Positions 51,855 through 60,149 of a stretch of DNA of 64,000 nt are shown here, in pieces. A program made the position numbers and the translations under genes. Each line of letters begins with the position of its first letter. Positions within the stretch are counted from its first letter, which is position 1. The stretch lies in assembly GCF_014192335.1 (NCBI RefSeq), contig NZ_JACHXU010000010.1, forward strand, positions 1-64,000, read 5' to 3'. Under the pieces are notes generated by a model, which searched no databases, was not told the DNA's origin, and saw only the letters and a list, made by a program, of their open reading frames with translations. Source of the DNA: Aporhodopirellula rubra. GTDB lineage: Bacteria > Planctomycetota > Planctomycetia > Pirellulales > Pirellulaceae.

Positions 51855-52904
51855 CTATCCCGCAGCCGGGCCGCTTGTTTCGCCCGCAGCAAACTCAGAA
51901 GGCACGACCAGATCAACGAAGATTCGGTTTTCGCCGACCTCTTCGGATTTGCAGATCAGTTTGGCTGCCTCCTCGCCGATCACCTCGGGGTTACTGCTGG
52001 CGCTGGTCAGGTCGGGATGAATTTCCGTGCACGCACGAGAGCGGTCGACGGCGGCGAGGCTGACTTCGTCGGGGATGCGAATACCGTGCAGCAGCGCAAA
52101 CTGATGTGCCCCGCGGGCCATCAGACCGTTGTGACAGATCCAAGCGGTTGGGGCGTCCTCGCGGTCGTCGCCCACGCGTTTCATCAGTTCCGCGGCACAG
52201 TCGAACCCTTCTTGGCGATCTCCTTTTTCGACGCTCACGACAAAACGCTCGTTCAGGCTCATTCCGCGAGCGGACAAGCATTCACGCAGGGCGCCGAGTC
52301 GCATTTGGTGACGTCCGAGCCGGCAATTGCCGCCCAGCCACGCGAACCGTTCGTGCCCCAGTTTCACAAGATGTTCCACCAATTGCTCGAGAGACTGCTT
52401 TTCGTTTGGCGTCACGGAATGGCACAGCCCGGGAGCACTCGCGTAGACGCTCAGCAGCGGCACGCGGAGGACGCCGAGTGCCCTCAGGAACGGTTCGCTC
52501 ACCTCGCCGAGCACCACGATACCCTGCAGAGGATCACGCTGGCCGAGCAGTTCGAACAGTTTCTTTTCGTCGAGATCGCCTTCTCCACCGAGAAACGTGG
52601 TGCTGATGCGAGATTGCTGCAGCACCTTGAAGAGTCCCATCTGGACATGGCTGAACGTGTTGCTGGGTTGGTAGAGTTTCAGGCCGCTGCGTTGAACGAT
52701 TCCGACGTAATTGCGACGGGCTTCGGGCGCGTGGCCGGGCTGCATGCCACGCGGCACGTACCCGTTGGCGACGGCGACCTGCCAAATCTCCTTATACGAT
52801 TTGTCTGAAATCCCTTCGCGCCGCCCGTTGAGCACGAGCGACACCAGCGATTGAGAAACGCCCAGTTCTTTTGCGATCTGGCTTTGAGAAATCCGTTTTG
52901 CCAT
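51855..52904 (-). CDS. LacI-family transcriptional regulator
   Basis: A 349-residue regulator. The helix-turn-helix is at residues 4-25 (RISQSQIAKELGVSQSLVSLVLNG), followed by a hinge without the usual YxPN helix, as in some planctomycete members. A periplasmic-binding-protein-like sensor domain follows (about 60-340; GIVVLGEVSEPF, RFAWLGG, IPDEVSLAAVDRS). The ATG at 52904 is preferred over one three codons upstream. It diverges from the 2-hydroxyacid dehydrogenase and lies upstream of the hydrolase, so it is the natural local regulator of both. The effector is probably a sugar or uronate. Confidence 0.9.
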   Translation of the reverse strand: MAKRISQSQIAKELGVSQSLVSLVLNGRREGISDKSYKEIWQVAVANGYVPRGMQPGHAPEARRNYVGIVQRSGLKLYQPSNTFSHVQMGLFKVLQQSRISTTFLGGEGDLDEKKLFELLGQRDPLQGIVVLGEVSEPFLRALGVLRVPLLSVYASAPGLCHSVTPNEKQSLEQLVEHLVKLGHERFAWLGGNCRLGRHQMRLGALRECLSARGMSLNERFVVSVEKGDRQEGFDCAAELMKRVGDDREDAPTAWICHNGLMARGAHQFALLHGIRIPDEVSLAAVDRSRACTEIHPDLTSASSNPEVIGEEAAKLICKSEEVGENRIFVDLVVPSEFAAGETSGPAAG

Positions 52905-52937
52905 GGTCAACACTCCCGAATGCCGTGCGGGAACCCC

Positions 52938-53026
52938 CGTTCATAATCAACAGAAAAATATTCATGATATAGCCTACACTTCAATTGCTTTTGTTGAAAC
53001 GATGCGATACGATTCATAATAATGAA
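52938..53026. promoter_or_regulatory. TTCATAAT motif set in the divergent LacI/dehydrogenase spacer
   Basis: TTCATAAT occurs at 52940-52947 and 53013-53020, and TTCATGAT at 52961-52968. The second of these belongs to the dyad TTCAT-AATA-ATGAA (53013-53026), which overlaps the ATG of the dehydrogenase at 53022. They match the palindrome near the hydrolase gene, so they probably serve as operator half-sites and sites for autoregulation. Confidence 0.5.
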
Positions 53027-54038
53027 CAATGCATCCCAAGCTCAGCCGACTGTTCTGGTCTTGATGACCGAGCAAGAGAAGAACGAATTCATGCCACCGG
53101 ACATTGAGGCCGGGTTGCGGGAGATGTTCCCCAATCTCGTCTGGGTGGACGCTCCGCTGGAGGTTGGCCAGTGGCATTATTCGCTCCGTGAGCAGCGGCC
53201 GGAGATCGTGGTTTGTGCGTGGGAAACGCCACCCCTGCCGCTGGAGGCCGCCGAGCACCTGAAGTATCTCTGTTTCCTTTGCGGCTCGGTCCGGTCGTTG
53301 GTGCCACGTGAATTGATCGAACGCGGGTTGATCGTGACGAACTGGGGTTCGATCGTCAGCAACACCGTGGCCGAATGTTCGCTTCTGCTTATCCTCTCCG
53401 CGTTGCGGCGAGTCGGTAATTGGAGCGTTGCGATGCGGACGCGGGGAGAATGGAAACAAGGACGCCATCCGGACACGCTCAGTCTGTTCGGCCGCCGGGT
53501 CGGACTGCATGGTCTTGGTGCGATCAGTCGTGAGCTGGCCAGACTGCTGGTGCCGTTTAATGTGGAGTTGTCGGCCTATTCACCCAGCGTGCCCGATGAG
53601 ACCTATCGGAAGTTAAACATTCGTCGTGCGGATTCGCTGGAAGATCTATTTTCAACATCGGACGTGCTGGTCGAGTTAGCGCCCGGCAAACCAGACAACT
53701 ACCACCTCGTCGGCGATGACTTACTGCGGTTGCTTCCGCAGCAGGCCGTCTTCGTCAATCTTGGCCGCGGCATGGTGGTGGATGAAGCGGCATTGGTGCG
53801 AGCCAGTCGCGAGCGTGGTTTGCACATCGCGCTGGACGTCTACGAAACCGAGCCGCTGCCGGCCGACTCGCCGCTGCGTCGTTTGGACAACATTACTCTG
53901 CTGCCGCACCTCGGCGGTCCGACACCAGACCGTCGCCGTGATTGTGGCGAACTGGCTCTGCAGAACCTTGGATACTATGTCAGCGATCTACCGCTGATGA
54001 ATGTGATTGACTTGGGGACCTATGACCGTGCAACCTAA
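53022..54038 (+). CDS. D-isomer-specific 2-hydroxyacid dehydrogenase
   Basis: A 338-residue NAD-dependent dehydrogenase of the PGDH/GyaR type. The Rossmann loop GLHGLGAISREL is at residues 161-172, and the catalytic residues are Arg249 (NLGRGMVVDE), Glu277 (YETEPL) and His296 (LLPHLGG). It oxidises or reduces D-2-hydroxyacids such as glycerate, gluconate or keto-sugar acids. It starts the plus-strand arm of the cassette, and the sugar isomerase/epimerase gene overlaps its end by 17 bases. A role in sugar-acid breakdown under LacI control is likely. Confidence 0.9.
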   Translation: MNNASQAQPTVLVLMTEQEKNEFMPPDIEAGLREMFPNLVWVDAPLEVGQWHYSLREQRPEIVVCAWETPPLPLEAAEHLKYLCFLCGSVRSLVPRELIERGLIVTNWGSIVSNTVAECSLLLILSALRRVGNWSVAMRTRGEWKQGRHPDTLSLFGRRVGLHGLGAISRELARLLVPFNVELSAYSPSVPDETYRKLNIRRADSLEDLFSTSDVLVELAPGKPDNYHLVGDDLLRLLPQQAVFVNLGRGMVVDEAALVRASRERGLHIALDVYETEPLPADSPLRRLDNITLLPHLGGPTPDRRRDCGELALQNLGYYVSDLPLMNVIDLGTYDRAT

Positions 54039-54876
54039 AATCAAGTGGGGTATCTCCACGCTGGGATGCCACGAACTCGACCTGCCGGCAATTTGCCAGT
54101 TGGCCGAAAAACATGGGATCCATCATTTGGAGGTCCGCAGTCTGGCTGACTGTTTGAACCTTCCGGAGTATCTCGATGTGACTTACCCCAATGATCCCGG
54201 CGCGGCGCAGCGAATTCTTCGTCGGCATCGCCAATCCATCATCGCGTTGAACAGCGGTTTCAGTCTGATCGGAGCGGACGACGAAGCTCGGGATGAACTG
54301 CTCGCGTTTGCACGTTGGGCCGATCTGCTTGATATCCCTTACATCCGCGTCTTTGGTGGTGGCAGTATGAGCGAGCCGCTCACGCAGAGCGACATCGCAG
54401 CCGCCACGCAAAACTTGCATTGGTGGAAGCGGCAGCGTGAAAAGCATGAATGGGTAACGCAGATCGCGTTGGAAACTCATGACGGGTTCAGCAGTGCCGA
54501 GCGGTGTTTGCAACTTCAAGATGCATTCGGCTCGCCCGTGCACGTGATCTGGGACACACACCATACATGGAAGATGGGGAACGAAAGTGCGGAGGACACA
54601 TGGGAGCAGATCGCGTTCATGATCCGACACGTGCACATCAAAGACAGCATTTCGGTGCCGTCGTCGCGTCACCCCTACAGCTATGTTTTGCCAGGACAAG
54701 GTGAGTTTCCGGTCGACGATGTCTGGAGCGTTCTCAGCGAGAATAACTATCGGGGAATCGTCAGCCTCGAGTGGGAACGCAAATGGCACCCCTATCTGCC
54801 CGACCTCGATACCGCGCTGACTGCGCTGACCGAAAGCGGCTGGCGATCCGGGGCACCGTTCCCCGTCGGCCGCTGA
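54022..54876 (+). CDS. Sugar phosphate isomerase/epimerase (TIM barrel)
   Basis: A 284-residue AP-endonuclease-2/xylose-isomerase-like TIM barrel. Likely metal ligands are in ALETHDGF (Glu and His near residue 155), VIWDTHHTWKMG (Asp and His, about 175-180), HVHIKDS (His near 205), and the final Glu in VSLEWERK near 255. The ATG at 54022 gives the typical KIKWGISTLGCHELDL start and overlaps the dehydrogenase by 17 bases. The enzyme probably interconverts a keto-sugar or its phosphate. It completes the cassette of hydrolase, LacI and dehydrogenase. Confidence 0.88.
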   Translation: MTVQPKIKWGISTLGCHELDLPAICQLAEKHGIHHLEVRSLADCLNLPEYLDVTYPNDPGAAQRILRRHRQSIIALNSGFSLIGADDEARDELLAFARWADLLDIPYIRVFGGGSMSEPLTQSDIAAATQNLHWWKRQREKHEWVTQIALETHDGFSSAERCLQLQDAFGSPVHVIWDTHHTWKMGNESAEDTWEQIAFMIRHVHIKDSISVPSSRHPYSYVLPGQGEFPVDDVWSVLSENNYRGIVSLEWERKWHPYLPDLDTALTALTESGWRSGAPFPVGR

Positions 54877-55535
54877 TCGAAGTTGATTTCACTTGCCCGG
54901 GGAATCCGTCTGCGCCGGTGATGAAGGAAGGGGAAGTGTTTGATGTGGCTGCCGAACTGAGAGAGTTAAACGGCTAGCGATCATTGCTTGGATGGGGAAC
55001 ATCCGGGCGACTCGCCACGATGAATCAAGGCTTGAAGGGCTGACATAATGAATTGTTCTGGCTTGGGGCTGAGCCAGAGTTGTGTCGGCCCTCCAGGCCT
55101 TTGTTTTTGTTTTGGCTGTGGTACCGGGGCCTAACGGCCCCGGCATTGGTTGTGTCAGCCCTCCGGGCTTGGGTGGGGTGGATTGGTTTGTGGACCTGGT
55201 TTGAATGTCCAGCATGATTAGGCCCGGAGGGCCGGTACAACCATTGTCGGGGGTGTTAACCCCCGGTCGACGATGGGCGACTGCCAACGCAAGGCCTGGA
55301 GGGCCGATACAACGATTGCGTGCCGGAAGGCACAGGGGCCTGTGCCTTCAACAGTTGGAGGTGTGCAGGCGGGTGGGCCCTACGATCGTTTCAGACGGTT
55401 CTGTGGGTGCGGGATTCCGGTTGTTTTTACTGGAAAAGTCCTTCACGGGGCGGGATTGTCGGCTTTCATGGAGGCTACGCGGCCAGTGCGGCTCGTTCTC
55501 GGTTCGCCGATTGCGCGTCAGTGGTGGTTTCCTTC
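54877..55535. other. Intergenic region with hairpin repeat block B
   Basis: 659 bases. The first about 100 bases after the epimerase still read open but look non-coding. The repeat block fills about 55053-55348. The rest leads into the membrane peptidase gene, whose exact start is uncertain and may lie within 55509-55560. Confidence 0.7.
55053..55348. repeat. Hairpin repeat block B
   Basis: Same order of dyads as block A at 49.6-50.0 kb: GGCCCTCCAGGCC, GGGGCCTAACGGCCCC, AGCCCTCCGGGCT, GGCCCGGAGGGCC, GGGGGTGTTAACCCCC and GGCCTGGAGGGCC. It ends with AAGGCACAGG-GG-CCTGTGCCTT (55327-55348). It is in the same orientation as block A and starts with an extra CTGGCT/AGCCAG stem. Differences from block A are mostly in loops and spacers. 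Confidence 0.88.
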
Positions 55536-56972
55536 GTGACGCACCGAGTGAGAAAACTCTTGACGCTCTACATCTTTTTGCTGGTCATTGTCTCGCTCCT
55601 GTGCGGTTCCTCTCCGGCGGTTCCTGATCCGTCGTCGCGTGCGGTTTTGGCTACCGTTTTGATGGTTTCCGGATGGGTTCTGCTGGCCCATGTCGCGGGC
55701 CGCCTGTTGGCTCGTCAGGTCGTTCGCGGGTCACTGAGCTACGGCGAAGCGGTTGATTTCTTGCGGATGCAGATGGAAACGTTTCGATGGTTCGCGCTTC
55801 CGATCACGTTGCTGTGCCACTACGGTTTTTCGCTCGCCGCATGGCTGCGGATTCAACCGCTTCTCGACGAGAGCATGGCGTTGCAAGCCGTCGGCCTGCT
55901 CGCGCCGGGGATGACGTTACTCGTCGCGACTTGGTCGGCCGAATACTGGTTCGCCGCGATCATCGGTATTCAAGAAAAGTCGATGAAGAAGTATGTCGGT
56001 TCGATGTTTCAAATGATGCGAAGCGGCCCGGCATGGTTGATCTTGCCGACGTTGTTGTTCTTGGGGCTTGGTGACATCGCAGGAAAGATTCAAATGTTGT
56101 ACTTCGCCGACTCCACATTGGCGGAAGGCGAAACCTACGAAACGTGGATTTGGGGAATGATCGCGGCGGGGGTGGTCTTGGTTGCTGTCGCGTTGCCGTA
56201 CATGGTTCGGTGGATTGCAAAGACGGAATCCGTGGGGACCGAGCAGCAAGCCGAGCTGGAGACTTGGTTGCGGCGTTGTGGGATTTCCACGCACCGATAT
56301 TTCGGAATGCAGACCGCACGATGGAACACCGGTGGACGGATGCTCAACGCGATGGTCGCGGGAATCGTTCGGCCAGGGCGATTGTTGTTATTGTCGGACC
56401 GCCTACTCGACGAACTGCCGCGTGGTCAGCGGATGATGGTGGTGATGCACGAGCTCGCTCATGTGAAGCGTTTTCATGTGCCCGTTCGCATGGCCGCGAT
56501 TCTGCCGGCTTGGTTTGTTTCGAGTTGGTCCAGTGCGTTGTTGATTGACCACCAGTGGCTCGACGCCTCGATGGGGGCGGCGATCGGCGGTGCGTTGGGT
56601 TTGATCACTACCGTCGTGGTTTTGGGAACGGTCAGCCATTTGTCGGAACTCGATGCCGACGCGACCGCCTGTCGTCTCGCGGTGCGGGCCTGCGACGCGT
56701 CACGAGACGCGAGGCGATCGAAAGGGCACGCCAAGGGCGAATCGGACGCCGCGGATGAGGCTGCATCGACAGGGAATCACGACCTGCCGATGACGCGAGA
56801 ATTGGCCGCCGAGTTGATGGCGGACGCTTTGGTTCGCGTGACGGCCGATCACCCGTCATCGAGGAAATTCAGTTGGTTGCATCCGAGTCTCGAGACTCGC
56901 GTGGGGCGATTACGGCGAATCAGCCGCCCGCTTCCCGATCTTCGATCAGACAGCCATACTCTGGCTATCTGA
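55536..56972 (+). CDS. M48/M56-like membrane metallopeptidase
   Basis: A protein of about 478 residues from a GTG start, chosen because the sequence upstream lies in the repeat and reads as translated noise. Several membrane helices (about 8-25, 38-55, 90-110, 125-145, 175-195, 210-228, 315-370) surround a zinc motif HELAHVKR near residue 305, with a likely third ligand in SELDADATACR near 370 (the ExxxD-type motif). This fits M48/M56 membrane peptidases that cleave membrane or envelope proteins. A basic, Asp/Glu-mixed region follows near 395-415. The gene is not in an obvious operon. Confidence 0.78.
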   Translation: MTHRVRKLLTLYIFLLVIVSLLCGSSPAVPDPSSRAVLATVLMVSGWVLLAHVAGRLLARQVVRGSLSYGEAVDFLRMQMETFRWFALPITLLCHYGFSLAAWLRIQPLLDESMALQAVGLLAPGMTLLVATWSAEYWFAAIIGIQEKSMKKYVGSMFQMMRSGPAWLILPTLLFLGLGDIAGKIQMLYFADSTLAEGETYETWIWGMIAAGVVLVAVALPYMVRWIAKTESVGTEQQAELETWLRRCGISTHRYFGMQTARWNTGGRMLNAMVAGIVRPGRLLLLSDRLLDELPRGQRMMVVMHELAHVKRFHVPVRMAAILPAWFVSSWSSALLIDHQWLDASMGAAIGGALGLITTVVVLGTVSHLSELDADATACRLAVRACDASRDARRSKGHAKGESDAADEAASTGNHDLPMTRELAAELMADALVRVTADHPSSRKFSWLHPSLETRVGRLRRISRPLPDLRSDSHTLAI

Positions 56973-57029
56973 ACGAACCCCTCGTTCAGACTGATTCGAA
57001 TAAACCCATGTATACGAGAGTCGATTCTG

Positions 57030-57548
57030 ATGAGTCAGAGCGGAGTGATCACATTCAAAGGCAACCCGATGACCTTGGCCGGCAGCGATCTGGCGATTGG
57101 CCAAGCCGCACCGGATTTCAAACTGCACTACGCACATGAAGGTTTGAAGGAACTCACGTTGGCCGACGTCAAAGGCAAGCCCACGATCTTGAGCATCGTG
57201 CCTAGCCTCGATACCCCGACATGTGCGGTCCAAACCAAGACCTTCAACGAAAAACTCGGCGAACTCGGTGACAAGGTCAACGCGGTCACCGTCAGTCGTG
57301 ACCTGCCGTTCGCGCAAGCCCGTTTCTGTGGCGCCGAGAACGTCAAGATGCGAACCGCGAGCGATTACCAAACGCACGAATTCGGCGAAGCCTACGGCGT
57401 CGAAATCGAAGAGCTGAAATTGCTCAGCCGCGCGGTTGTCGTTCTCGATGCCGACGGCAAAGTCGTCTACAAAGAAGTCGTGTCGGAAGTCACGCAAGAG
57501 CCTGACTACACGAAGGCCTTGCAAGCCCTCACCGATTTGGTTGGCTAG
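57030..57548 (+). CDS. tpx: Thiol peroxidase, Tpx (atypical 2-Cys peroxiredoxin)
   Basis: A 172-residue peroxiredoxin. The peroxidatic cysteine is Cys65 in SLDTPTCAVQTKTFN, with Thr62 completing the PxxxT/SxxC active-site pattern. The resolving cysteine is Cys100 in ARFCGAENV. The 35-residue spacing equals that of E. coli Tpx (Cys61/Cys95). It reduces hydroperoxides with electrons from thioredoxin in the cytoplasm. It stands alone, about 57 bases after the membrane peptidase gene. ATG at 57030 gives the normal MSQSGVITFKGNP start. Confidence 0.95.
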   Translation: MSQSGVITFKGNPMTLAGSDLAIGQAAPDFKLHYAHEGLKELTLADVKGKPTILSIVPSLDTPTCAVQTKTFNEKLGELGDKVNAVTVSRDLPFAQARFCGAENVKMRTASDYQTHEFGEAYGVEIEELKLLSRAVVVLDADGKVVYKEVVSEVTQEPDYTKALQALTDLVG

Positions 57549-57990
57549 TTGCGGGTTGTCCGCGTGAAGCATGAGTTGAGACCGGACGGTTTACGCCGTT
57601 CGGTCAGGCGTCTCCGCGGTAGACGTGAGCGTTTGGCGTCGATCAATCATTGCGTTCGATGAAATCGGTAGCTACGTTCGCCAGAGCGTGGTCCACTGTC
57701 GACCGTCCGCCGTCAGGTGACGGTAGCTACGGTCGCGTGGAAAGGTTCTGGAGATTGCATGAGTTCGGCGACGGGGCGAGTCATTGTCTCCGCTACGCCG
57801 CAATGTTGACCGTTTTGGCTCAAGCGTAGATGAATGCAGCCGACGCGTTCTCCGACGACGTCTGATCGAGCGATGAACTGATCTCGCTGTTTACTTTTTC
57901 AATAGAACCTGTTCGCCAAATGAACGAAGCATTGGGTTTCGTTGGTAGCAGGCAAAAACATTCTAACTCCTTTCAATCCCCCACTCCTCC
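57549..57990. other. Intergenic region with two GTAGCTAC elements
   Basis: 442 bases between tpx and the CdsA-like gene. GTAGCTAC appears at 57668-57675 and 57723-57730, with a dyad CCGTCA-GG-TGACGG (57710-57723) between them. No gene was recognised. Confidence 0.6.
57668..57742. repeat. GTAGCTAC/TTCGCC-type intergenic repeat
   Basis: Two GTAGCTACG copies followed by similar TTCGCCAGAGCGTGG and GTCGCGTGG tails, separated by a CCGTCA-GG-TGACGG hairpin. I recall similar strings scattered in Rhodopirellula-type intergenic DNA. Confidence 0.6.
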
Positions 57991-58947
57991 TTGCTACTCG
58001 ATCGACTTCGAACCAGCGGCGTTTTGATTTTTGTCTCGATTGCGTCGCTGTATGCTGACGCGAACTTTTCGGTCTCCGGTGCACCTGGTTTGTTCCTGTT
58101 TCCGTTGTTGTTGTTCTTTGCACTCGGGACCGCCGCGGATCTGTGTGGGCTGTTGTTGCGGGCGGGGTTCCCGGTTCATCGGGGCGTGATTTTGGCAGCG
58201 ACGGCATTGATCGCGTTGTCGCCATACGTTCCCGTTGTTTGGAACACCGTGTCGGCATTGGTTCCGAATGCGTTGTCGCCTTATCCGGTGGATTGTCCGA
58301 TCGGGCAGATGGGATGGATCACGTTGGCGGGCATCGTCGCGACGTTGATCTTTTTTCTCGACGAGATGAAAGATTATTCGGTCGGTTCGGATCCCTCGGG
58401 AGTTCTCCGGCGGCTCACCGCGAGCATGTTCACGGCGACTTATGTCGGTTTGCCGATGAGCCTGTTGGTCGTTTTGCGAGGGTTGGGAGCCGACGACGTG
58501 TCGGCGACCGGAGCGGGTAATTGGGGGTTGGCGGCGTTGTTGAGCATGATCGCGATTACGAAATCCACCGACGCGGGGGCTTACTTCACCGGAAAGTCGA
58601 TCGGACGCCGGAAACTGATCCCGCGGCTGAGTCCGGGGAAGACGTGGGAGGGTTCGATTGGCGGTGTGGTCGTCGCCACGTTGGTCGCGGCGGCCTGCAT
58701 TGCGTTTCTTTTTCCGGCGATTTCGGGTGCGGATTCGGCACCGCCGCTGGGGCTGGCACTGTTGCTCGGGCCGCTTTTGGCGATTTGTGGGATGGTCGGA
58801 GATTTGGCGGAATCCCTAGTAAAACGGGCCTGTGGGGCGAAAGATTCCGGGAATTTACTGCCTGGGCTGGGTGGCGTTTGGGATGTGACGGATAGCCTGA
58901 TTTTTGCATCTTTGCCAGCTTTTCTATGTTTCGCGGCCGTGGCATGA
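57991..58947 (+). CDS. CdsA-like phosphatidate cytidylyltransferase
   Basis: A 318-residue protein with about eight membrane helices. The C-terminal signature region reads SLVKRACGAKDSGNLLPGLG followed by GVWDVTD, which follows the CdsA pattern S-x-x-K-R-x4-K-D-x-[GSA]-x2-L-P. Two conserved positions differ: Leu replaces the His before GG, and Val replaces the Arg of D-R-x-D. The preceding STDAGAYFTGKSIGRRKLIPRLSPGKTWEGSIGG helix-loop is also typical. It would make CDP-diacylglycerol from CTP and phosphatidate. The start is TTG because no ATG or GTG precedes it after the in-frame TAA. Confidence 0.85.
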   Translation: MLLDRLRTSGVLIFVSIASLYADANFSVSGAPGLFLFPLLLFFALGTAADLCGLLLRAGFPVHRGVILAATALIALSPYVPVVWNTVSALVPNALSPYPVDCPIGQMGWITLAGIVATLIFFLDEMKDYSVGSDPSGVLRRLTASMFTATYVGLPMSLLVVLRGLGADDVSATGAGNWGLAALLSMIAITKSTDAGAYFTGKSIGRRKLIPRLSPGKTWEGSIGGVVVATLVAAACIAFLFPAISGADSAPPLGLALLLGPLLAICGMVGDLAESLVKRACGAKDSGNLLPGLGGVWDVTDSLIFASLPAFLCFAAVA

Positions 58948-59128
58948 TCTGGTGTGCGGGTTGCATTAAAATGCCGGTTAACTTTCAATCGAACATGCCG
59001 GGTCTTTCCATTGTCGTTTAGAATTCACGCGGATCGTGTCCGGTGATAGTTTGTTCTTTTCCTCGAAATGAGAGTCGTCTGATCAACGTTCCTTATTCAT
59101 TCGTCGTGGTTGTCCAGTGAAGCCCGTC

Positions 59129-60130
59129 ATGAGCGAAGCCACGATTTCGACGGCAGGGCCGGACGAAGTTCTGATGCTGTTCGGTCCTCGCGACCAACAC
59201 GTTCGCAAACTCCGCCGTCTTTTCGGTGTCGACATCACCCATCGCGACGGGCGTGTCCGTGTCGCGGGAGAAGAATCTAAGGTAGGCGCCGCGGCGCGTG
59301 TCCTGGAGCGGTTGCGAGTGATCGCGCGGAAGAAAAACGAGTTGTCGGTCGGCGACGTCGAGACCGCTGCGACCGAAGAGGGCGCAGTTGTCGAAAGCGG
59401 GCGGCCTGCGCGGCCGAGCAGCGAGACGATCAACATCCAACACGCGGGACGAAAAATTACTCCGCGGACGCCTGGCCAAGCCAAGTATGTCGACGCGATT
59501 CGTACTCATGATCTGACGTTTGCGACTGGTCCGGCCGGTTGCGGGAAAACATACCTCGCCGTCGCGACGGCGGTCGAAGCTTACAAGGCGGGTGAGGTTC
59601 GCAAGATCGTGTTGGTGCGTCCTGCGGTCGAAGCCGGTGAGAGCCTGGGGTTCCTGCCCGGTGACTTGCGTGCGAAGCTGAATCCGTATTTGCGTCCGTT
59701 GATGGACGCGCTTGGTGAGATGGTCGATTACGACCAAGCACGTGGGTTGATGGAACAGGATCTGATCGAAATCATTCCGCTGGCGTACATGCGTGGCCGC
59801 ACGCTGAATGATGCGTTCATCATTTTGGATGAGGCGCAGAACACGACGGTGGCACAAATGAAAATGTTCCTGACCCGAATGGGTGAACGGAGCAAGATGG
59901 TGGTTAGCGGCGACGCAACCCAGTTGGATTTGCCTCGTGGCGTGCGAAGTGGATTGCACGATGCGTTGTACCGACTCAGCAAGATCGACGGCGTCAGTGT
60001 GATCCGTTTGGGAACACACGATATTGTTCGGCACCGATTGGTGCAGGCGATTGTCGAGGCATATGAAGCGTCCGAGCGACGCGAGGACCATAACGGGCGT
60101 CCGGATTCCAGCACCGACGGTTCTCACTGA
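59129..60130 (+). CDS. PhoH-family ATPase (YbeZ-like)
   Basis: A 333-residue protein. An N-terminal KH-like region (about 10-70) precedes the PhoH P-loop domain. Walker A GPAGCGKT is at 134-141, Walker B FIILDEAQN near 230, and ...SGDATQLDLP near 265 completes the core. YbeZ-type PhoH proteins bind RNA and work with YbeY in ribosome maturation and quality control. The next genes, pgpH, ybeY and corC-like, follow closely on the same strand, the standard order for this group. GTG at 59117 is an alternative start four codons earlier. Confidence 0.92.
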   Translation: MSEATISTAGPDEVLMLFGPRDQHVRKLRRLFGVDITHRDGRVRVAGEESKVGAAARVLERLRVIARKKNELSVGDVETAATEEGAVVESGRPARPSSETINIQHAGRKITPRTPGQAKYVDAIRTHDLTFATGPAGCGKTYLAVATAVEAYKAGEVRKIVLVRPAVEAGESLGFLPGDLRAKLNPYLRPLMDALGEMVDYDQARGLMEQDLIEIIPLAYMRGRTLNDAFIILDEAQNTTVAQMKMFLTRMGERSKMVVSGDATQLDLPRGVRSGLHDALYRLSKIDGVSVIRLGTHDIVRHRLVQAIVEAYEASERREDHNGRPDSSTDGSH

Positions 60131-60149
60131 GCCAGCTCGAGAGATCATC

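Noticed and set aside
49611..55348. Composite transposon with insertion sequences at the ends
   Set aside because: The flanking blocks are hairpin repeats without any transposase gene or target-site duplication that I can see.
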